Assembly: GCA_020854835.1 (NCBI GenBank)
Contig: JAHKLX010000003.1
Span: 62,001-126,000 of the forward strand
Direction: 5' to 3'
Length of the DNA: 64,000 bases
Source of the DNA: Microcaldota archaeon
Lineage (GTDB): Archaea > Micrarchaeota > Micrarchaeia > Anstonellales > JAGGVH01
The position numbers and the translations under genes are program-made. Below the pieces are notes generated by a model, which saw nothing but the letters and a program-made list of their open reading frames with translations, had not been told where the DNA came from and did no database searches. Shown one piece after another: positions 27,337 through 40,200 of the stretch; the first letter of the stretch is position 1, and each line of letters starts with the position of its first letter.

Positions 27337-27370
27337 AGCTTTAATTTGTATTAATATAGAAGGTGGGGAT

Positions 27371-29335
27371 ATGAAAAATAAAAAATCCGTTAAAAAAACG
27401 ATTAAAAAAACAAGTCAAACTAAAAAAATTGAGAACAAGAAAAAAACAACTAAAAAAAACTTGCCTGAGAAAAAATCAAAAACAGACGAAATTCGCGATG
27501 ATAAAAAACCTGTTAAAAATAAGGAAGAAGCAAAAGTTTCAAAAAAAAGCAAAAAAATTGAAGAAAAAATTGACACTTTTTTTAAAGAACATAAACGAGA
27601 AATGGAAATAGTGAGTAAGATAGATCATTTGGTTCAAGAAATAAATGACAGGGGAGAAATAACTCTTGATGAAATTGAAAAAAAATATGGCTGGGACGAA
27701 GAATCAATGAATGATATCTTAAATTCCCTAGAAAAAAAACTTTGGTGTAAAGTTAAATTCCCATTAAACATTATGGATAAACCAAAAGCAATTAAACGAA
27801 AACCTTTCAAGATTAAAAAAGTTGAAACGCCGAAATATGCTGAAGAACATGTTGAAATGTATCAGTTTGAAAGTTATGGGTGGACTGTTCCTATATTCAT
27901 AACCTACTCAGAGGCAACAGGGTATTTGTATAACGTTCATTTTCCTTTGATTCAAGAACCAACACGGGATTTTCTGTTTCATATAAGAGATAAGTTATCA
28001 CGAATTATCCCAAATTTATCAGATAAAGAAATGACAACGGAAAAAATAGGATTGATTAGAAGAAAAATTATGGAAGATGCAACGACAATGTTGAAACAAT
28101 ATTTTGATGAAAAACAAATTGATATGTTTTCTTGTATAGTTATGTCAGATATTGTAGGCCTGGGTATAATGGTGGAAGGAATCATGGATGATGAGAGTAT
28201 AGAAGAAATTGCAATTAACAAAGCAAATACTCCCATATCAGTTTACCATAAAAAATATGGTTGGATGCAAACTAATCAAATAATACACCATGAAGAAGAA
28301 GTTTTTTCGCTTGCTTCAAACATTGCTAGAAAAGCTGGAAAACAAATAACAATTCTAAGTCCTTTGCTAGATGCAAGATTAGAACAGGGGGAAAGAGTAA
28401 ATGCAACTTTGTATCCAGTTTCCACACACGGCAATTCAATAACCATCAGAAAATTCTCAAAAGAGCCGTGGACCATAATTGATTTTATAGGAAGTACGAT
28501 TGATATAAATATTGCTGCTTTATTATGGCAGGCATTTCACTATGAAATGACAGTTTTGGTTGTGGGGGGGACTGCGAGCGGAAAAACAACTATGATGAAT
28601 TCACTGCTCCCTTTTATCCCTTCAAATCAAAGAATTGTAACTATTGAGGATACCAGAGAAATTAACTTGTCAAAACATCATTGGAATTGGGTCCCATTAT
28701 TAACGAGAAGTCCAAATGTTGAAGACATTGGTGGAATTACTATGCTTGACTTGATGGTTAACTCATTGAGGATGAGACCAGACAGAATAATTGTTGGCGA
28801 AATTAGGAAAGCCCAAGAGGCAGAAGTTTTGTTTGAAGCAATGCACACAGGACACTCTGTTTATGCGACACTTCACGCAGATACTGCAGAACAAACTTTG
28901 AGAAGATTGGCTAATCCTCCCTTTTCTATTCCTGCAACAGAACTTGAAGTTTTGAATTTAATAGTTGTTCAGTATAGGGATAGGAGAAGAAATTTGAGGA
29001 GAATTTCTGAATTGTGTGAAGTGAATGTTGGTGCCAGAGGAGAATTGGTTGCAACACCCCTCTGGAGATGGGTTCCAATGACAGATAAATTTGAGATGGT
29101 AAATCTTCCGGTTAAATACTTACAAGAATTAAACCTCCATACAGGTATAACTGAAAAAGAATTCAGACAAGATATTGATGAAAGAATTATGGTTTTGGAA
29201 TGGATGAAAAAAAATAATGTGAGAGATGTAGATAATGTTGCTACTGTAATAAAAGCCTTCTACACAAACAGAGAAAGTTTAATGGCTAAAATAAAGAAAA
29301 ATGTTGCAGTCAAAGAAGTACTTGAGATGGTTTAA
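27371..29335 (+). CDS. type IV filament assembly ATPase with N-terminal winged helix, module 2
   Basis: A 654-residue ATPase. Residues 1-75 are very Lys-rich and probably disordered. Residues about 78-140 look like a winged helix ('DRGEITLDEIEKKYGWDEES'). The secretion ATPase core follows. Walker A is GGTASGKTT with the lysine at K405, then 'TIEDTREINLS', Walker B 'RMRPDRIIVGEIR' and the His box 'AMHTGHSVYATLHAD'. It is about 140 residues longer than the module 1 ATPase, the extra length being the N-terminal part. It shares 58 and 26 identical nucleotides with module 1 at constant offset (8370). Confidence 0.94.
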   Translation: MKNKKSVKKTIKKTSQTKKIENKKKTTKKNLPEKKSKTDEIRDDKKPVKNKEEAKVSKKSKKIEEKIDTFFKEHKREMEIVSKIDHLVQEINDRGEITLDEIEKKYGWDEESMNDILNSLEKKLWCKVKFPLNIMDKPKAIKRKPFKIKKVETPKYAEEHVEMYQFESYGWTVPIFITYSEATGYLYNVHFPLIQEPTRDFLFHIRDKLSRIIPNLSDKEMTTEKIGLIRRKIMEDATTMLKQYFDEKQIDMFSCIVMSDIVGLGIMVEGIMDDESIEEIAINKANTPISVYHKKYGWMQTNQIIHHEEEVFSLASNIARKAGKQITILSPLLDARLEQGERVNATLYPVSTHGNSITIRKFSKEPWTIIDFIGSTIDINIAALLWQAFHYEMTVLVVGGTASGKTTMMNSLLPFIPSNQRIVTIEDTREINLSKHHWNWVPLLTRSPNVEDIGGITMLDLMVNSLRMRPDRIIVGEIRKAQEAEVLFEAMHTGHSVYATLHADTAEQTLRRLANPPFSIPATELEVLNLIVVQYRDRRRNLRRISELCEVNVGARGELVATPLWRWVPMTDKFEMVNLPVKYLQELNLHTGITEKEFRQDIDERIMVLEWMKKNNVRDVDNVATVIKAFYTNRESLMAKIKKNVAVKEVLEMV

Positions 29336-30217
29336 ATGCGGTTTCCATTAATGTGGTTTACACTTGAAAAAATAAAAAGACTGCCAAAACAGTTTGACGG
29401 AATTGGTAGTACTTTACTATCCTTCACTCCTGGAGCAAAATACGAACTTGTTTTGATTGATGAAGAACTTAAAGCAGAGAGGTATATAATAGGATGTCTC
29501 TTTTCTGCAGGGTTATGGGGGTTGTTGTTTTTTTTAATAGCATCACTGGCACTTTATGTTAGAACTGGAGACGAAGTTGGATCAGTAGTAATGAGTTTGG
29601 TAACAGGACTGATGATTATGATTGTGATATATGGATACCACACAATTTTTCCAAGTATGTACACAAAAAGAATTGGTGAGGAAATAGATGACCAGTTGAT
29701 ATTTGTTTTAAAGGATATGATGGTGCAGCTTAATTCTGGAATTCCAGTATATAATGTGATCAGAAATTTGAGTGAATCCAAATACAAGCATCTTAATAGA
29801 TATTTTCAACACGTCATCCATAAAACAAACGAAGGATATACTTTGAACTCTGCCTTGTCAGGTTTGGCTACAAAAACGAAATCCTTCTATTTGAAAAAAG
29901 TAGTGTGGGGACTGATGATAGGGTTAACTTCCGGATCAGATATTGTTTCAATTATAAGAAGAATCCATGACCTTTTGGTTGCAAAAAGAATATCAACAAT
30001 CAATGCTTATAGTGGAGAACTTCAATTTATTTCATTGGCATATTTGATATTGGGTGCAGTTTTACCCTCATTGGGAATAACTCTTTTGTTTTTGTTTTCG
30101 GTTTTTAAATTGGTAGATGTCACAGAATTTTTAGTCATGTCTTTTGTTATTGCATCATTTATCTGCCAGATTATAATAATAGGATATATATATATCAAAA
30201 GACCTAGGGGATTATAA
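29336..30217 (+). CDS. TadC/ArlJ-like filament platform protein, module 2 subunit A
   Basis: A 293-residue T2SF-family protein whose ATG follows the ATPase stop directly. Transmembrane pairs lie at about residues 50-102 and 230-290. The cytoplasmic domain includes 'IFVLKDMMVQLNSGIPVYNV'. It overlaps the next gene by one base (TAATG). Confidence 0.9.
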   Translation: MRFPLMWFTLEKIKRLPKQFDGIGSTLLSFTPGAKYELVLIDEELKAERYIIGCLFSAGLWGLLFFLIASLALYVRTGDEVGSVVMSLVTGLMIMIVIYGYHTIFPSMYTKRIGEEIDDQLIFVLKDMMVQLNSGIPVYNVIRNLSESKYKHLNRYFQHVIHKTNEGYTLNSALSGLATKTKSFYLKKVVWGLMIGLTSGSDIVSIIRRIHDLLVAKRISTINAYSGELQFISLAYLILGAVLPSLGITLLFLFSVFKLVDVTEFLVMSFVIASFICQIIIIGYIYIKRPRGL

Positions 30218-31242
30218 TGTTAAAAAATATTAAACGAAGAATAATGGATTTTTTCGGAAGTTTGTTCACTGTTAAAGTTCTTGATAAAATTGAGAGATAT
30301 CTGGCGTATGCAGGAATATATGAAGAGCCAAAAGAATGGATCGCAACACATATACTTCTCGTGATTGAATGGGCCATGTTGGGATTTGTTCTTTTTCATT
30401 TTTATGGTTTTTTCGCAGTATCTAGACATAGTTTTGCAACATATGCAAACACAGTTCTGCTAGGGATTTTAGGAGGAATAATATTTGGGTTTTTATCTTT
30501 GGGAATTATGTTGTTTAACTTATATCATAAAATGAGTGACCGCACAGATAGGGTTGATAACTCATTGCCTGATTTTTTAATGGTTTTATCTGCAAATATA
30601 AAAGCAGGAATGACTCCTTTTGAAGCTCTTAAAAACTCATCTCTCAAAGAATTTGGTCCGCTCAAAGAAGATGTAGATTATATAATCACTAGGAGCATGG
30701 GGACGATTTCTTTATCAGAATCACTTGAAATGTTGACCCGAAGAACAATGAGTGACAATGTCAAAAATTTTGTAAATTTTTTTAATCACGCTATAAGGAG
30801 TGGGGGAAGAATTGCAAACACACTCGAAGTTGCGGCTGATGAAATGAGAGAAACAAAAGATTTAAGAATGAAATTATGGACTGCGTTGAGAGCCCATGTT
30901 ATATTTTTAGTTTTTGTTGTCATATTTGCGCTTCCTTTTTTACTTTCTATATCAAGCCAATATATATTGATTTTTGAAAGTATACGGGGATCGGTTGATT
31001 CAAATGATAGCAATACTTTGTTAATAAATCCGCAAATCAATGTTAGTATAGAATTCATAAACTTCTTATCAACTATAACGATAATAGGAACATGCTTTTT
31101 GGCATCCATAACAATAGGAATATTAAAAGATGGAAAATTATTACAAGGACTTAAATTCGCCCCTATCTTGGCGATAATTTCTTATGGTTTATTTGTTTTA
31201 TTCATTAATGTATGGGAAGTATTCTTTGGGGGGATAATGTGA
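30217..31242 (+). CDS. TadC/ArlJ-like filament platform protein, module 2 subunit B
   Basis: A 341-residue T2SF-family protein with the typical 'SLPDFLMVLSANIKAGMTPF' and 'AIRSGGRIANTLEVAADEMR' segments. There are about five transmembrane helices. Its 3' end contains the Shine-Dalgarno and GTG start of the giant lipoprotein gene, with a 4-nt overlap, so the two are translationally coupled. Confidence 0.9.
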   Translation: MLKNIKRRIMDFFGSLFTVKVLDKIERYLAYAGIYEEPKEWIATHILLVIEWAMLGFVLFHFYGFFAVSRHSFATYANTVLLGILGGIIFGFLSLGIMLFNLYHKMSDRTDRVDNSLPDFLMVLSANIKAGMTPFEALKNSSLKEFGPLKEDVDYIITRSMGTISLSESLEMLTRRTMSDNVKNFVNFFNHAIRSGGRIANTLEVAADEMRETKDLRMKLWTALRAHVIFLVFVVIFALPFLLSISSQYILIFESIRGSVDSNDSNTLLINPQINVSIEFINFLSTITIIGTCFLASITIGILKDGKLLQGLKFAPILAIISYGLFVLFINVWEVFFGGIM

Positions 31243-34200
31243 GAAAAATAATTATAAGTTTAATTTTGATATTTTTGGTTTTTGGTTGTATTTCTGAACC
31301 AAAAACGATGGAACCCATTGGTGGAACTAGCGACACAGATCCAACAAGTTACAATTTTGAAAATGATTATGGCCAATATACATTAAGAAACGCGACTTAT
31401 ACTCGGACATCAGGGGGGGTTTCAGTTGAAAGTAGTAAAATGTTTGTAGAATTGAATCAAGATATTGAATTGCTCCAAGACATAAATGTTGTCCAAGCAG
31501 TTAAAGGGATAACCAATAAACATATTTTATCTGCTTTCAAAGCAGATGATGTCATTATAGCAGATATAGTGGAAACAACAGATCAAAATATTCCTTTGGA
31601 AATGATGGGTGGAACAGCAAAAAAACAAACTATTGAAATAACAAACAAAGGAGATGAAAAACAAGTTACATTTAAGATAAATCAAGAGGTTTATTCAAAT
31701 ACTTTTTATTATGGGAATGAAAAAATAATTCTTGAAACAGGAGATATCAAAACCTTTGAAAGCGATGATATAACCTATGGAGATTTGAATATACGAAAAA
31801 TTGATAGGGGATATTTTAAAATACAATTATATGATGGAACTTATTTGACATACGATCCGATGGATATTGCAGGGGATATTGAAAAAGTTGAATTGTTCTA
31901 TGATGGAATTAAAACAAAGATTAGCATTTATGTCAATGTTTTTATGCCTACACAATCAAAAATAATATACGACCCCACAATTGTTTTCTCAGACGAAAAA
32001 TATGATGTTGTTTTTGAGGATTCTATACAGGGAAACCAATATATTTTTGATAGCTGTTATGATGGAAAATTACATATTGCAATATTTTCCCCAGGATCGG
32101 TTAATAGAAAAGACACTATAAAATGGATAACAAATCCGGGAAATATTAATCAAAATGAAAGAATTATCTATCCGTCTGAAAATGAGAATTTTCAAACAAT
32201 AAAGTTTGGGAAAAATTGTGAGCTATACGTCGCAAAATTAAACCCTGCTGAAATCGTCAAATATAAAATGACTGGGGACGCTCAAACTGTTATTGAGAGA
32301 ACAGGAATGAATTTGTTTTTGAGAAATATTGAAATTTTTGAGAATGATGAAAAAGAGTATTTGGGAATAGGGTCTTATTCCTATAAAACATTTTCAAATG
32401 TATACTTGGTCTATGAGTTAAACAAATCTAAAACAATGGATGAACCTGATAAGGTTTATTACACTAACGAATTTGTTGCTGGTGAAAAATTATCGGCTCC
32501 GCAATTGATTTATGGTGATGGTGATTATTTTGTAGTAGTTAATAGTAAGAATGCAGTATATAAATTAGAAAATATTGATTTCAATAAAAAAGAAGAAATT
32601 TTTACACGAAAAGTTATGGATGTCTTAAACCCTGCACAGATTATTGAAAAAGATGGAAAAATATATGTTGCAGGAAGCGAAGGAGTTTTTGATATAAACG
32701 GCATTAAGGTGTCAGAGACACAATATGCAAAACTATCTAAAAACAAAGATATGGTACTTTTTTCAACATACAATAAAAACGCTGATGCGATTTCTTTGGA
32801 TGGAAAATTGAAAACTTTTGTTAGTAAGGGGGACATTTATTTTGTAGAGAAAGGTTATGTACAAATAACTCCAGTATCTGATATAAATGAAATAAAATAT
32901 TATGCCGAGGCAGAGACACAAGAACTGAATTGTGACATCCCCGAACAAGGAACCTATACTATAGTTAAAAACAATGTTGTTTGTAAAGATAGAAACTTAG
33001 AAAATGTTGTTTTGGATGGAGCTTATTTCAAATGTATTGATTGTAAGATTAAAACTTTGAATGCAGATAACAGTTTTATTGAATTCCAACAAACCAAAGT
33101 CAACAATATATATTCAAAGAATACTGCTATTAGAGGAACGTTTGATAGATTTGAAAACGCTTTGTTGGGAAACACTGTTGTAGAATATCATTATTTTGTC
33201 TCGCCTGTTAAACAAGGGTGGTGGGAGGTTTTAGATCAACAAGGGAATAGAATCACGGAGGGAGTAATAACTCCAGAAACTGGTTTGATTTCTTTTGAAA
33301 TGAATTATAAAAATGAATTTCCCTGGAAATTAGTTGTCCACAGTTCATATTTTGAAATGGAAGGTGGTGCGGAGAGCGGATCAGGGGGAGTATTAACAAT
33401 AGATGGTATAGGGGTAGACAGCTGTGGGAACTTGGATATAGGGCCCTCCCCCTACATTCCAAAAACTTATATTTTAAATTCTGATTTGATAATAAATTCT
33501 GATGATTTGATTAGAAGTAGCTCAGACATACTAGTATGTTTTAATTTGGAAAGTGCATCTCCAGGCATTGCCACACTTGACTGTAACGGACACACCATAA
33601 CATTCACTGATACAAACACCACATGCTCTCCAAAAAGCATATTCTCCAATTCTGAAAACACTAAATTGAATATAAAAAATTGCAACATTATTATTGAAGA
33701 TTCAAAATATGTAAACGCAATCCAAACTTTAATGGGGGCACTTGATGTTTTCAACACAGATATTACATACCAAAAAGGAAGTGAAACATTATATGGCTAT
33801 AATCAATATGCAATTTTCCTGGCTATGCCACAAGAATTTAGCATAAAAGAAACTGAAATAAATTTAGAAGGTTATGAATTTTTTGGTATTTACATTCAAA
33901 GTCCGACTATGCAAGCAGATAAAGATTATATTATACAAGACGTATCAATAAATATTGCTAATTCAATGAGTGGAAAAGGTATTTGGATTAAGGATTTTGA
34001 AGATGTTAATAATAATGTAGAAATTGAAAATGTGAACATTGAAGGACCACATGATACTGCTTCGAAAGGAGTAACGGGCATTCATATTGAAAATAATAAT
34101 ATGGTAGGTCCTTTTAGTAATTATGGTTCTGCAATAACGCTAGAAAATATTGATATTGAGTTACATGGACAGGGCATAACAGGAGTAGAATTTAATAATG

Positions 34201-37200
34201 CAGTAGCAAATTTAAATGATGTAAATTCATTGGTTAGATGGAAAAATTCCGTAGCTTTGGATATAGATTCATATCTCTCAACGGGGGGAGTAGCAGTAGG
34301 GGGTGCATGCCCTAGTTTTGTGGACATTCCAAAATATGACCACATACACGCAATTAAAATAAAAGAATCCTATGTTATAGATTCAGATTCAAAATATGAT
34401 GCTTTGTGCAAGGAATGGAATGATTTCCCCTCCTCAGATACTTATTTACCAAATTCCAACGAACAGATAACTGGATTGATTGAAGGAGATAACAGAATCT
34501 ATTTTGATAACAATACATATTTTGGCAATAGATGTGGAGGGTTGTTGCTAGGAACACCTTATAATTGCTTAACAGATATGCTACCTCGTAAAAATATTAT
34601 AGTGGGTAGAATAAAAAACTCACATATTGAAAGAGGGGGAGCAGGTAATGATTTTTCAGAAATTGAAACAAGTAATGATTATGAGTTTAGAAGAAAAACA
34701 GTGCCATCAACCGCATTAACAATATGTAATGTACAAGGTTATTACAATCACATGTCCACATATGAATTATTAATTGAAAATAACACGCTGTATGGTTATG
34801 AATACCTTGGTCTTGGATACGCGAGCCACGCAGTTATATTATCGAAGGTAGATAATATTAAATTCAATGAAAATATTGGAAAAAATGCAGGCGGGTATGG
34901 TGCAATAATAAATGATTGGCAGAATACGCAGGGTATTGCCGAGTTTATAGACAATGACTTTTGTAATGCGAGATTGGATGACATATATGGAAAATTGAAT
35001 CCGTTTATAATGGGCGATGTGTTTGTCGAAACAACGTGCGACCAAGCAAACAATGAAGGTGTTGTGTATAATTGTGAACACCCTTGCAATACAGATTGTG
35101 TTGGATTGGATGTGAGTTTTCAGGCTTGTGATGCGAGTAGTTGTTATGATTTGGATAGTTTTGAAACAGTAGAAGCAGATCTTTGGAATTGGGACGGAAC
35201 AAGTAATCCTGAAATGATATCTGGAGAAGCAGTTGTTTTCAATTTACCAAATATAACCTACAATGGCATAAAATTCAGCTATTCGATTGATAATCCAACA
35301 AATCAGGAAATAACTTTTAGACCTGTCTGCTATATTCTTAATCCGATATGCCAAGAAGACTGTGTTGGTATTTATGATAATTGTTCAAATGTAAATAATA
35401 ATTTCTTTGGTGGTGAGCCAATTCCATTTGGAAGCATGGGGTATTGTCCGGATTATCATCAAAAATTTGAAGGATTTGATATTGAAGTTTGGGCAGGATA
35501 TTCCCGGTCCGATCAACAAAGAATAGATCTTGGAGAAATACAGCCTTGTGAATATATACAATGCTATTTCAGACCTATTTTGCAAACACAGGTTCCTGCT
35601 TGGTGTGATGCTTGTGATATAACTGATTCAGTATCTTTTTACAATAATAACACTGCACCTACTTTATGGGGAATTCCTGAATTGGTTGTTGACAGCACAG
35701 ATGTTATGTGTTCAATAAACGGATTGGGAGTAAATGATTTGGAAACCCATATACCCCCTATTGATTGTAATACTGATAATTGCCCTAGAAACGCAAATAT
35801 ATCTATTCTATTGAATGATGAAATGTTTTATCTAGAGATACTTGGTGAAAGTGGAGATAGTGCAGCACCAGGCATATTAAATGTTGAAATAGAAGAACTT
35901 TCCGTGGGCGATGAAATTACTTGTTGTGTACAAGTTACAGATAATTCTGAATGCTGTCCTTTATGGTCCAACCAAATTTGTTTCACTCAAAGAATCAACA
36001 TAAATGGATACGTGCACATAGAAGACTACACTGAAACAACAAACTGCTCTGGAGAAAATGAATATGTTTGTGAATTTGGATTGGATGTCCCTGTTGGGAG
36101 CAATGAAGTTAACTTGTCATGGGTTCGTTTAGATGAAGATGGAAACATTATTGAAAATATTGACACTAAGGAGAATGTTGGTTTCGTATCTTTAGATGAC
36201 TTTATATCTAACACAAACTTAGGAGAGCAATACGTATTTGTGCCAAATAACCATAATGTTTGTAAATGCGACAGAATTGCCTGCTTGGTCAGTGTTAAAA
36301 ATTCGCTTGGTACGCAGGTTGTAAATGCAATGTCATATGGCTCTCATGGTGGAGAAGTTGAGGGAGATAGCATAACACAAGATGACTACCCTCTTATAAT
36401 TGAAAACACTGAACCAGTTATTTCATACATAAGTGTGAATGTTATCAATATGGCAACCACAGATAGTGAATTGCATATGCAGTATAAGTGCAGTTATGAA
36501 GCAAATGATGGCGATTCAGAGTGTGAGGAGTGTGTAGAGGAAATAGGAGGCACTTATACATGGAGTATTGACGGGACAATTATTGAAGATTGTGAAAATA
36601 GTGAAACGTGCTCCATCCCTGCATCAGTTGATGCATCTTCAATCCAATGTTGTATTGACATTGTAGATAGTGTTGCGAAGTATGAAGGTGAAATTTTTGG
36701 GAGCGGATGCCAAGGAAATGCAAATGCCTGTGCAACCCCTCCAAATATTGAGGGAAATATCCATCTCAATGATTATAGTGTAAATACAGTATGTGACTCG
36801 GATACAACATATGTTTGTGAATTTGATATAAATCTTCCGAGTGATTTAAACGGAGATGGTGAACCAGATGTAGGTGTAGATATAGGTTGGGCAAATGTTG
36901 ATGAAGAAGGTGGTTTAGATTATATTTTCTGGAAAGAAAATATTCTTATAAGTGAAGCTAGAACAGATGGAATTTCAAACGAAAATTTGGATGAATATGA
37001 ATATACAGAAGCAACTTTTGTTCCTGGTGAACAACAGGTTTGTAAATGTGATAAGATTTTGTGTGTAGTAAATATAACTGATCTTGAGGAAAACATTTTG
37101 CTTTCAATACCTTCTTATAGTGGTGCTGTTACTGACATTCCGATAAGTGGAATTGAACAAGATGAGGGATATTTAAACATATTAAATCAGCCTCCTATTT

Positions 37201-40200
37201 TCACTAGTTTTGGGATGCTTATTGAAGAAGAAGAAGACTATTTGAGTTATACTTGTGGCTACACTTATGAAGACAAAGATCTTGAATGTGAAGATTGTGA
37301 GGAAATTATAACTGAAACAATTCTTTGGAATGTTCTGATACCAGGAGATACATATGGGGAAGAAATGGAAACGCTAGAGGATTGTGAAAATGAAAACAAT
37401 TGTAGAGTTAGCACAGAAATAAATGGTGTTGTTTGTTGTGTTGAGTTGACTGATTCTTTGCGCAGAGAAGGGTGCCAGGAAGCAGCATATAAATGCAGTA
37501 CTCCTTGTTTTGTGGATATAACTGTAGGATTTGAACCTCCTTTGATTGAATCCAGACCTTCTCCTGATGATATTGAATCTTGTCCCGCAATATTGCCTGA
37601 TGAACCAAGAAATGAGGGCTGTGCATATGAAGATTCAAATTTCACTTGTTTTATCTCTGTCGAAGATCTTGAAGGAGATGATGAAATTTTGAGAGTATGT
37701 TTTGATATTTTAGATCAAGACAATAATGTTATTGCAACTGAATGTGATGATAACACAGATAATGGTTATTGGGACATAACTTGGGGAGGAGAGGATTGTT
37801 TAGAAAACGAAAACTGTGTGAAAGGAAAAGAATTGCATTGTAAAGCAAAACTAGAAACTGGATTTGGGACTGGTGGGATTTGTATGAGCCCCATCATAGT
37901 CATACATAATTTTAAACCTGCTATTTCCCCACCTGCTTTGATTATGGTTAGCAATTCTGTTCCAACAGGAATTAGTATAGGAGATTATGAAATTAATGAA
38001 AGTTTTATAACAGATTATAATGACTCTTATGTTTGCGTACCCGTTGATGAATGGAAAAACTATGATCGAACCCCAGATTACAACAATGATGATTGGAAGG
38101 ATATTGCGTATTATTGGGAGTGGTCGCCCGTAGATATTGGATTTGTTACTACAACATGTAATGAAGCAGGGGAAGTAGAAACATGTGAGTACACCACAGA
38201 TTATACAATGTTCTGCACAATATCTCCTGAAGGTGAAAAACGATGTTTCGACGATGTTTATTTTGACTATTTATGCAAATTGTCTTGTGAGAGACAAACA
38301 GCATGCCTTGAATCTGAAAAAAGCATAACTTGTTGGGGTGCAGATATTTACAACCAATCCCATTGGTTGTTGCTCAATCCATTAGTTTACAATCTAACAG
38401 ATTATGAGGCCTTTGGATTTATACCTTCAAAAAATGTAACCTATGGCCTATGCCCTTGGGTGGTTGAAGGTGCAATGTGTAATGAACCATTTGGAACTAT
38501 AGATGATTGCATTGGTGGAATGTATATCGGAACTGATGAACTAGCTGAGGAGATTATATCTGACGAAGGTTTGGCTTTAAAACAATGCGGACAAAGTACA
38601 ACTGAATGTTATAAATATATTGAATATTGTATATACGATCCGGAATGGCGTCCGGGCGACTCCCTACCCGAATTATCTGAAGAAAGAGAAGATTGTAGAG
38701 GCAATTATATCAGTGTAATAGGGTTGGATGTTGGACCAGAGGATTATTGTGAAGAAAGTTATGAAACAATTGAATGGGAATATGTTTGTGATGAAATCTG
38801 TGATGGAGAATATGGGGAAGGAGTTTATTATTTCTGGTTTACTTCATGGTACCGCAGATTTGGTTCTATTCTTTCAATTTTCCCACCTTATATGGATGAA
38901 CTCTGCGCTTGCGATTCAAACCAATATTTTGGATTAAAAGAAAATCCTAACTTGCCTCATCTCGATCTTAAAAATATATACATGAATGATATAATGGGTT
39001 TGTTTTATTTGAATATTAAACCTCACGGCATGCCTATGCGCTGTTGTATTCAAATGAGTGATGAAGGATTTGAATCGGCTTATTCAGATATGCAATGCAG
39101 CAATGCATCAACATGCGGACTTTATTTGGGGTGTGGTTATCCCATATACGAAACAAGTGATGAGGGGGATGTTGAAACATGGGTTGATGACCCATATTGT
39201 TCTGCTTTATTCTCAGAAGCAGGGTGCTTCCTTTATTTGAAAGATTCTTGTGATGAAACTGTAGTATGGAATATAACAACAAACCATTGCGGTAATGTTT
39301 TAGAAGGAGAGTTTTGTGTTTACAGAACAGAAAATGGAACTGCGTTCACTGCAGAACAGCACATTAATGTTGAATCTGGCGAATCTGCTTATTCGATAAC
39401 TGAAGACGTTACAGAATGTTATCCTTGTATGGAATACTGGCCCATGGGAGGAGATCCTGATTTTGAGGATGAAGATTTTGAAGATTTTTGGGGTTATTAT
39501 TACAAACCATGGTGGCTTAGAGAAGTGTTATGGGACCGCTCGTATGAAGCGAAAGAAAGCGGACATCTTGGAGAATTGCCAATGCCCGATAAAGTTAACT
39601 TGTATTATGATTATGTGTCTTATGAGACTGTGAGCATGGAGGGAGGAGAGGATAGGATAGAGTATCCTTGTGATCCAAATGAGGACCCAGAATGCGAAAT
39701 CTCGTTTGTAGAATGGAGTGCAGGTCCTTCAGGAGCATATCAAAATGATGTTATGTCCTGTGATCCAAGTGATGAGCAAATAGAATGGTTGGAAATTATG
39801 GGTAGTTTGAATAATGAGGAGATTTCAGAGTTAGATGAATTTACAGCTGTTGAGGAGGGAGGCGCAAATATTGTAGGCAGATTCTTTGCAACTAGATTCA
39901 CATATTGCAACCAGTGGGATGAAGTCTATGTGTCAGACCTTTTAGACTACACAAAAGACCAAATTGATGAAAACTATGGTTACTGGTGGCCAGAATGGGA
40001 ACGAACATTTGTGTATATGGAAGACTACAACTCTATTGATAAATATCCCTGGGCAGGCAGATTAGGAATGGAAGATTATGTTACAAGAGGTTTATTCAGA
40101 CAGCCAAATGGAATAAAACACCCATATGGTTTGGAAACTGAATGGGTTTGGAACTATGAATCTGATTACAACAACTATGCATCTCTAGACTGCAGTGCTT

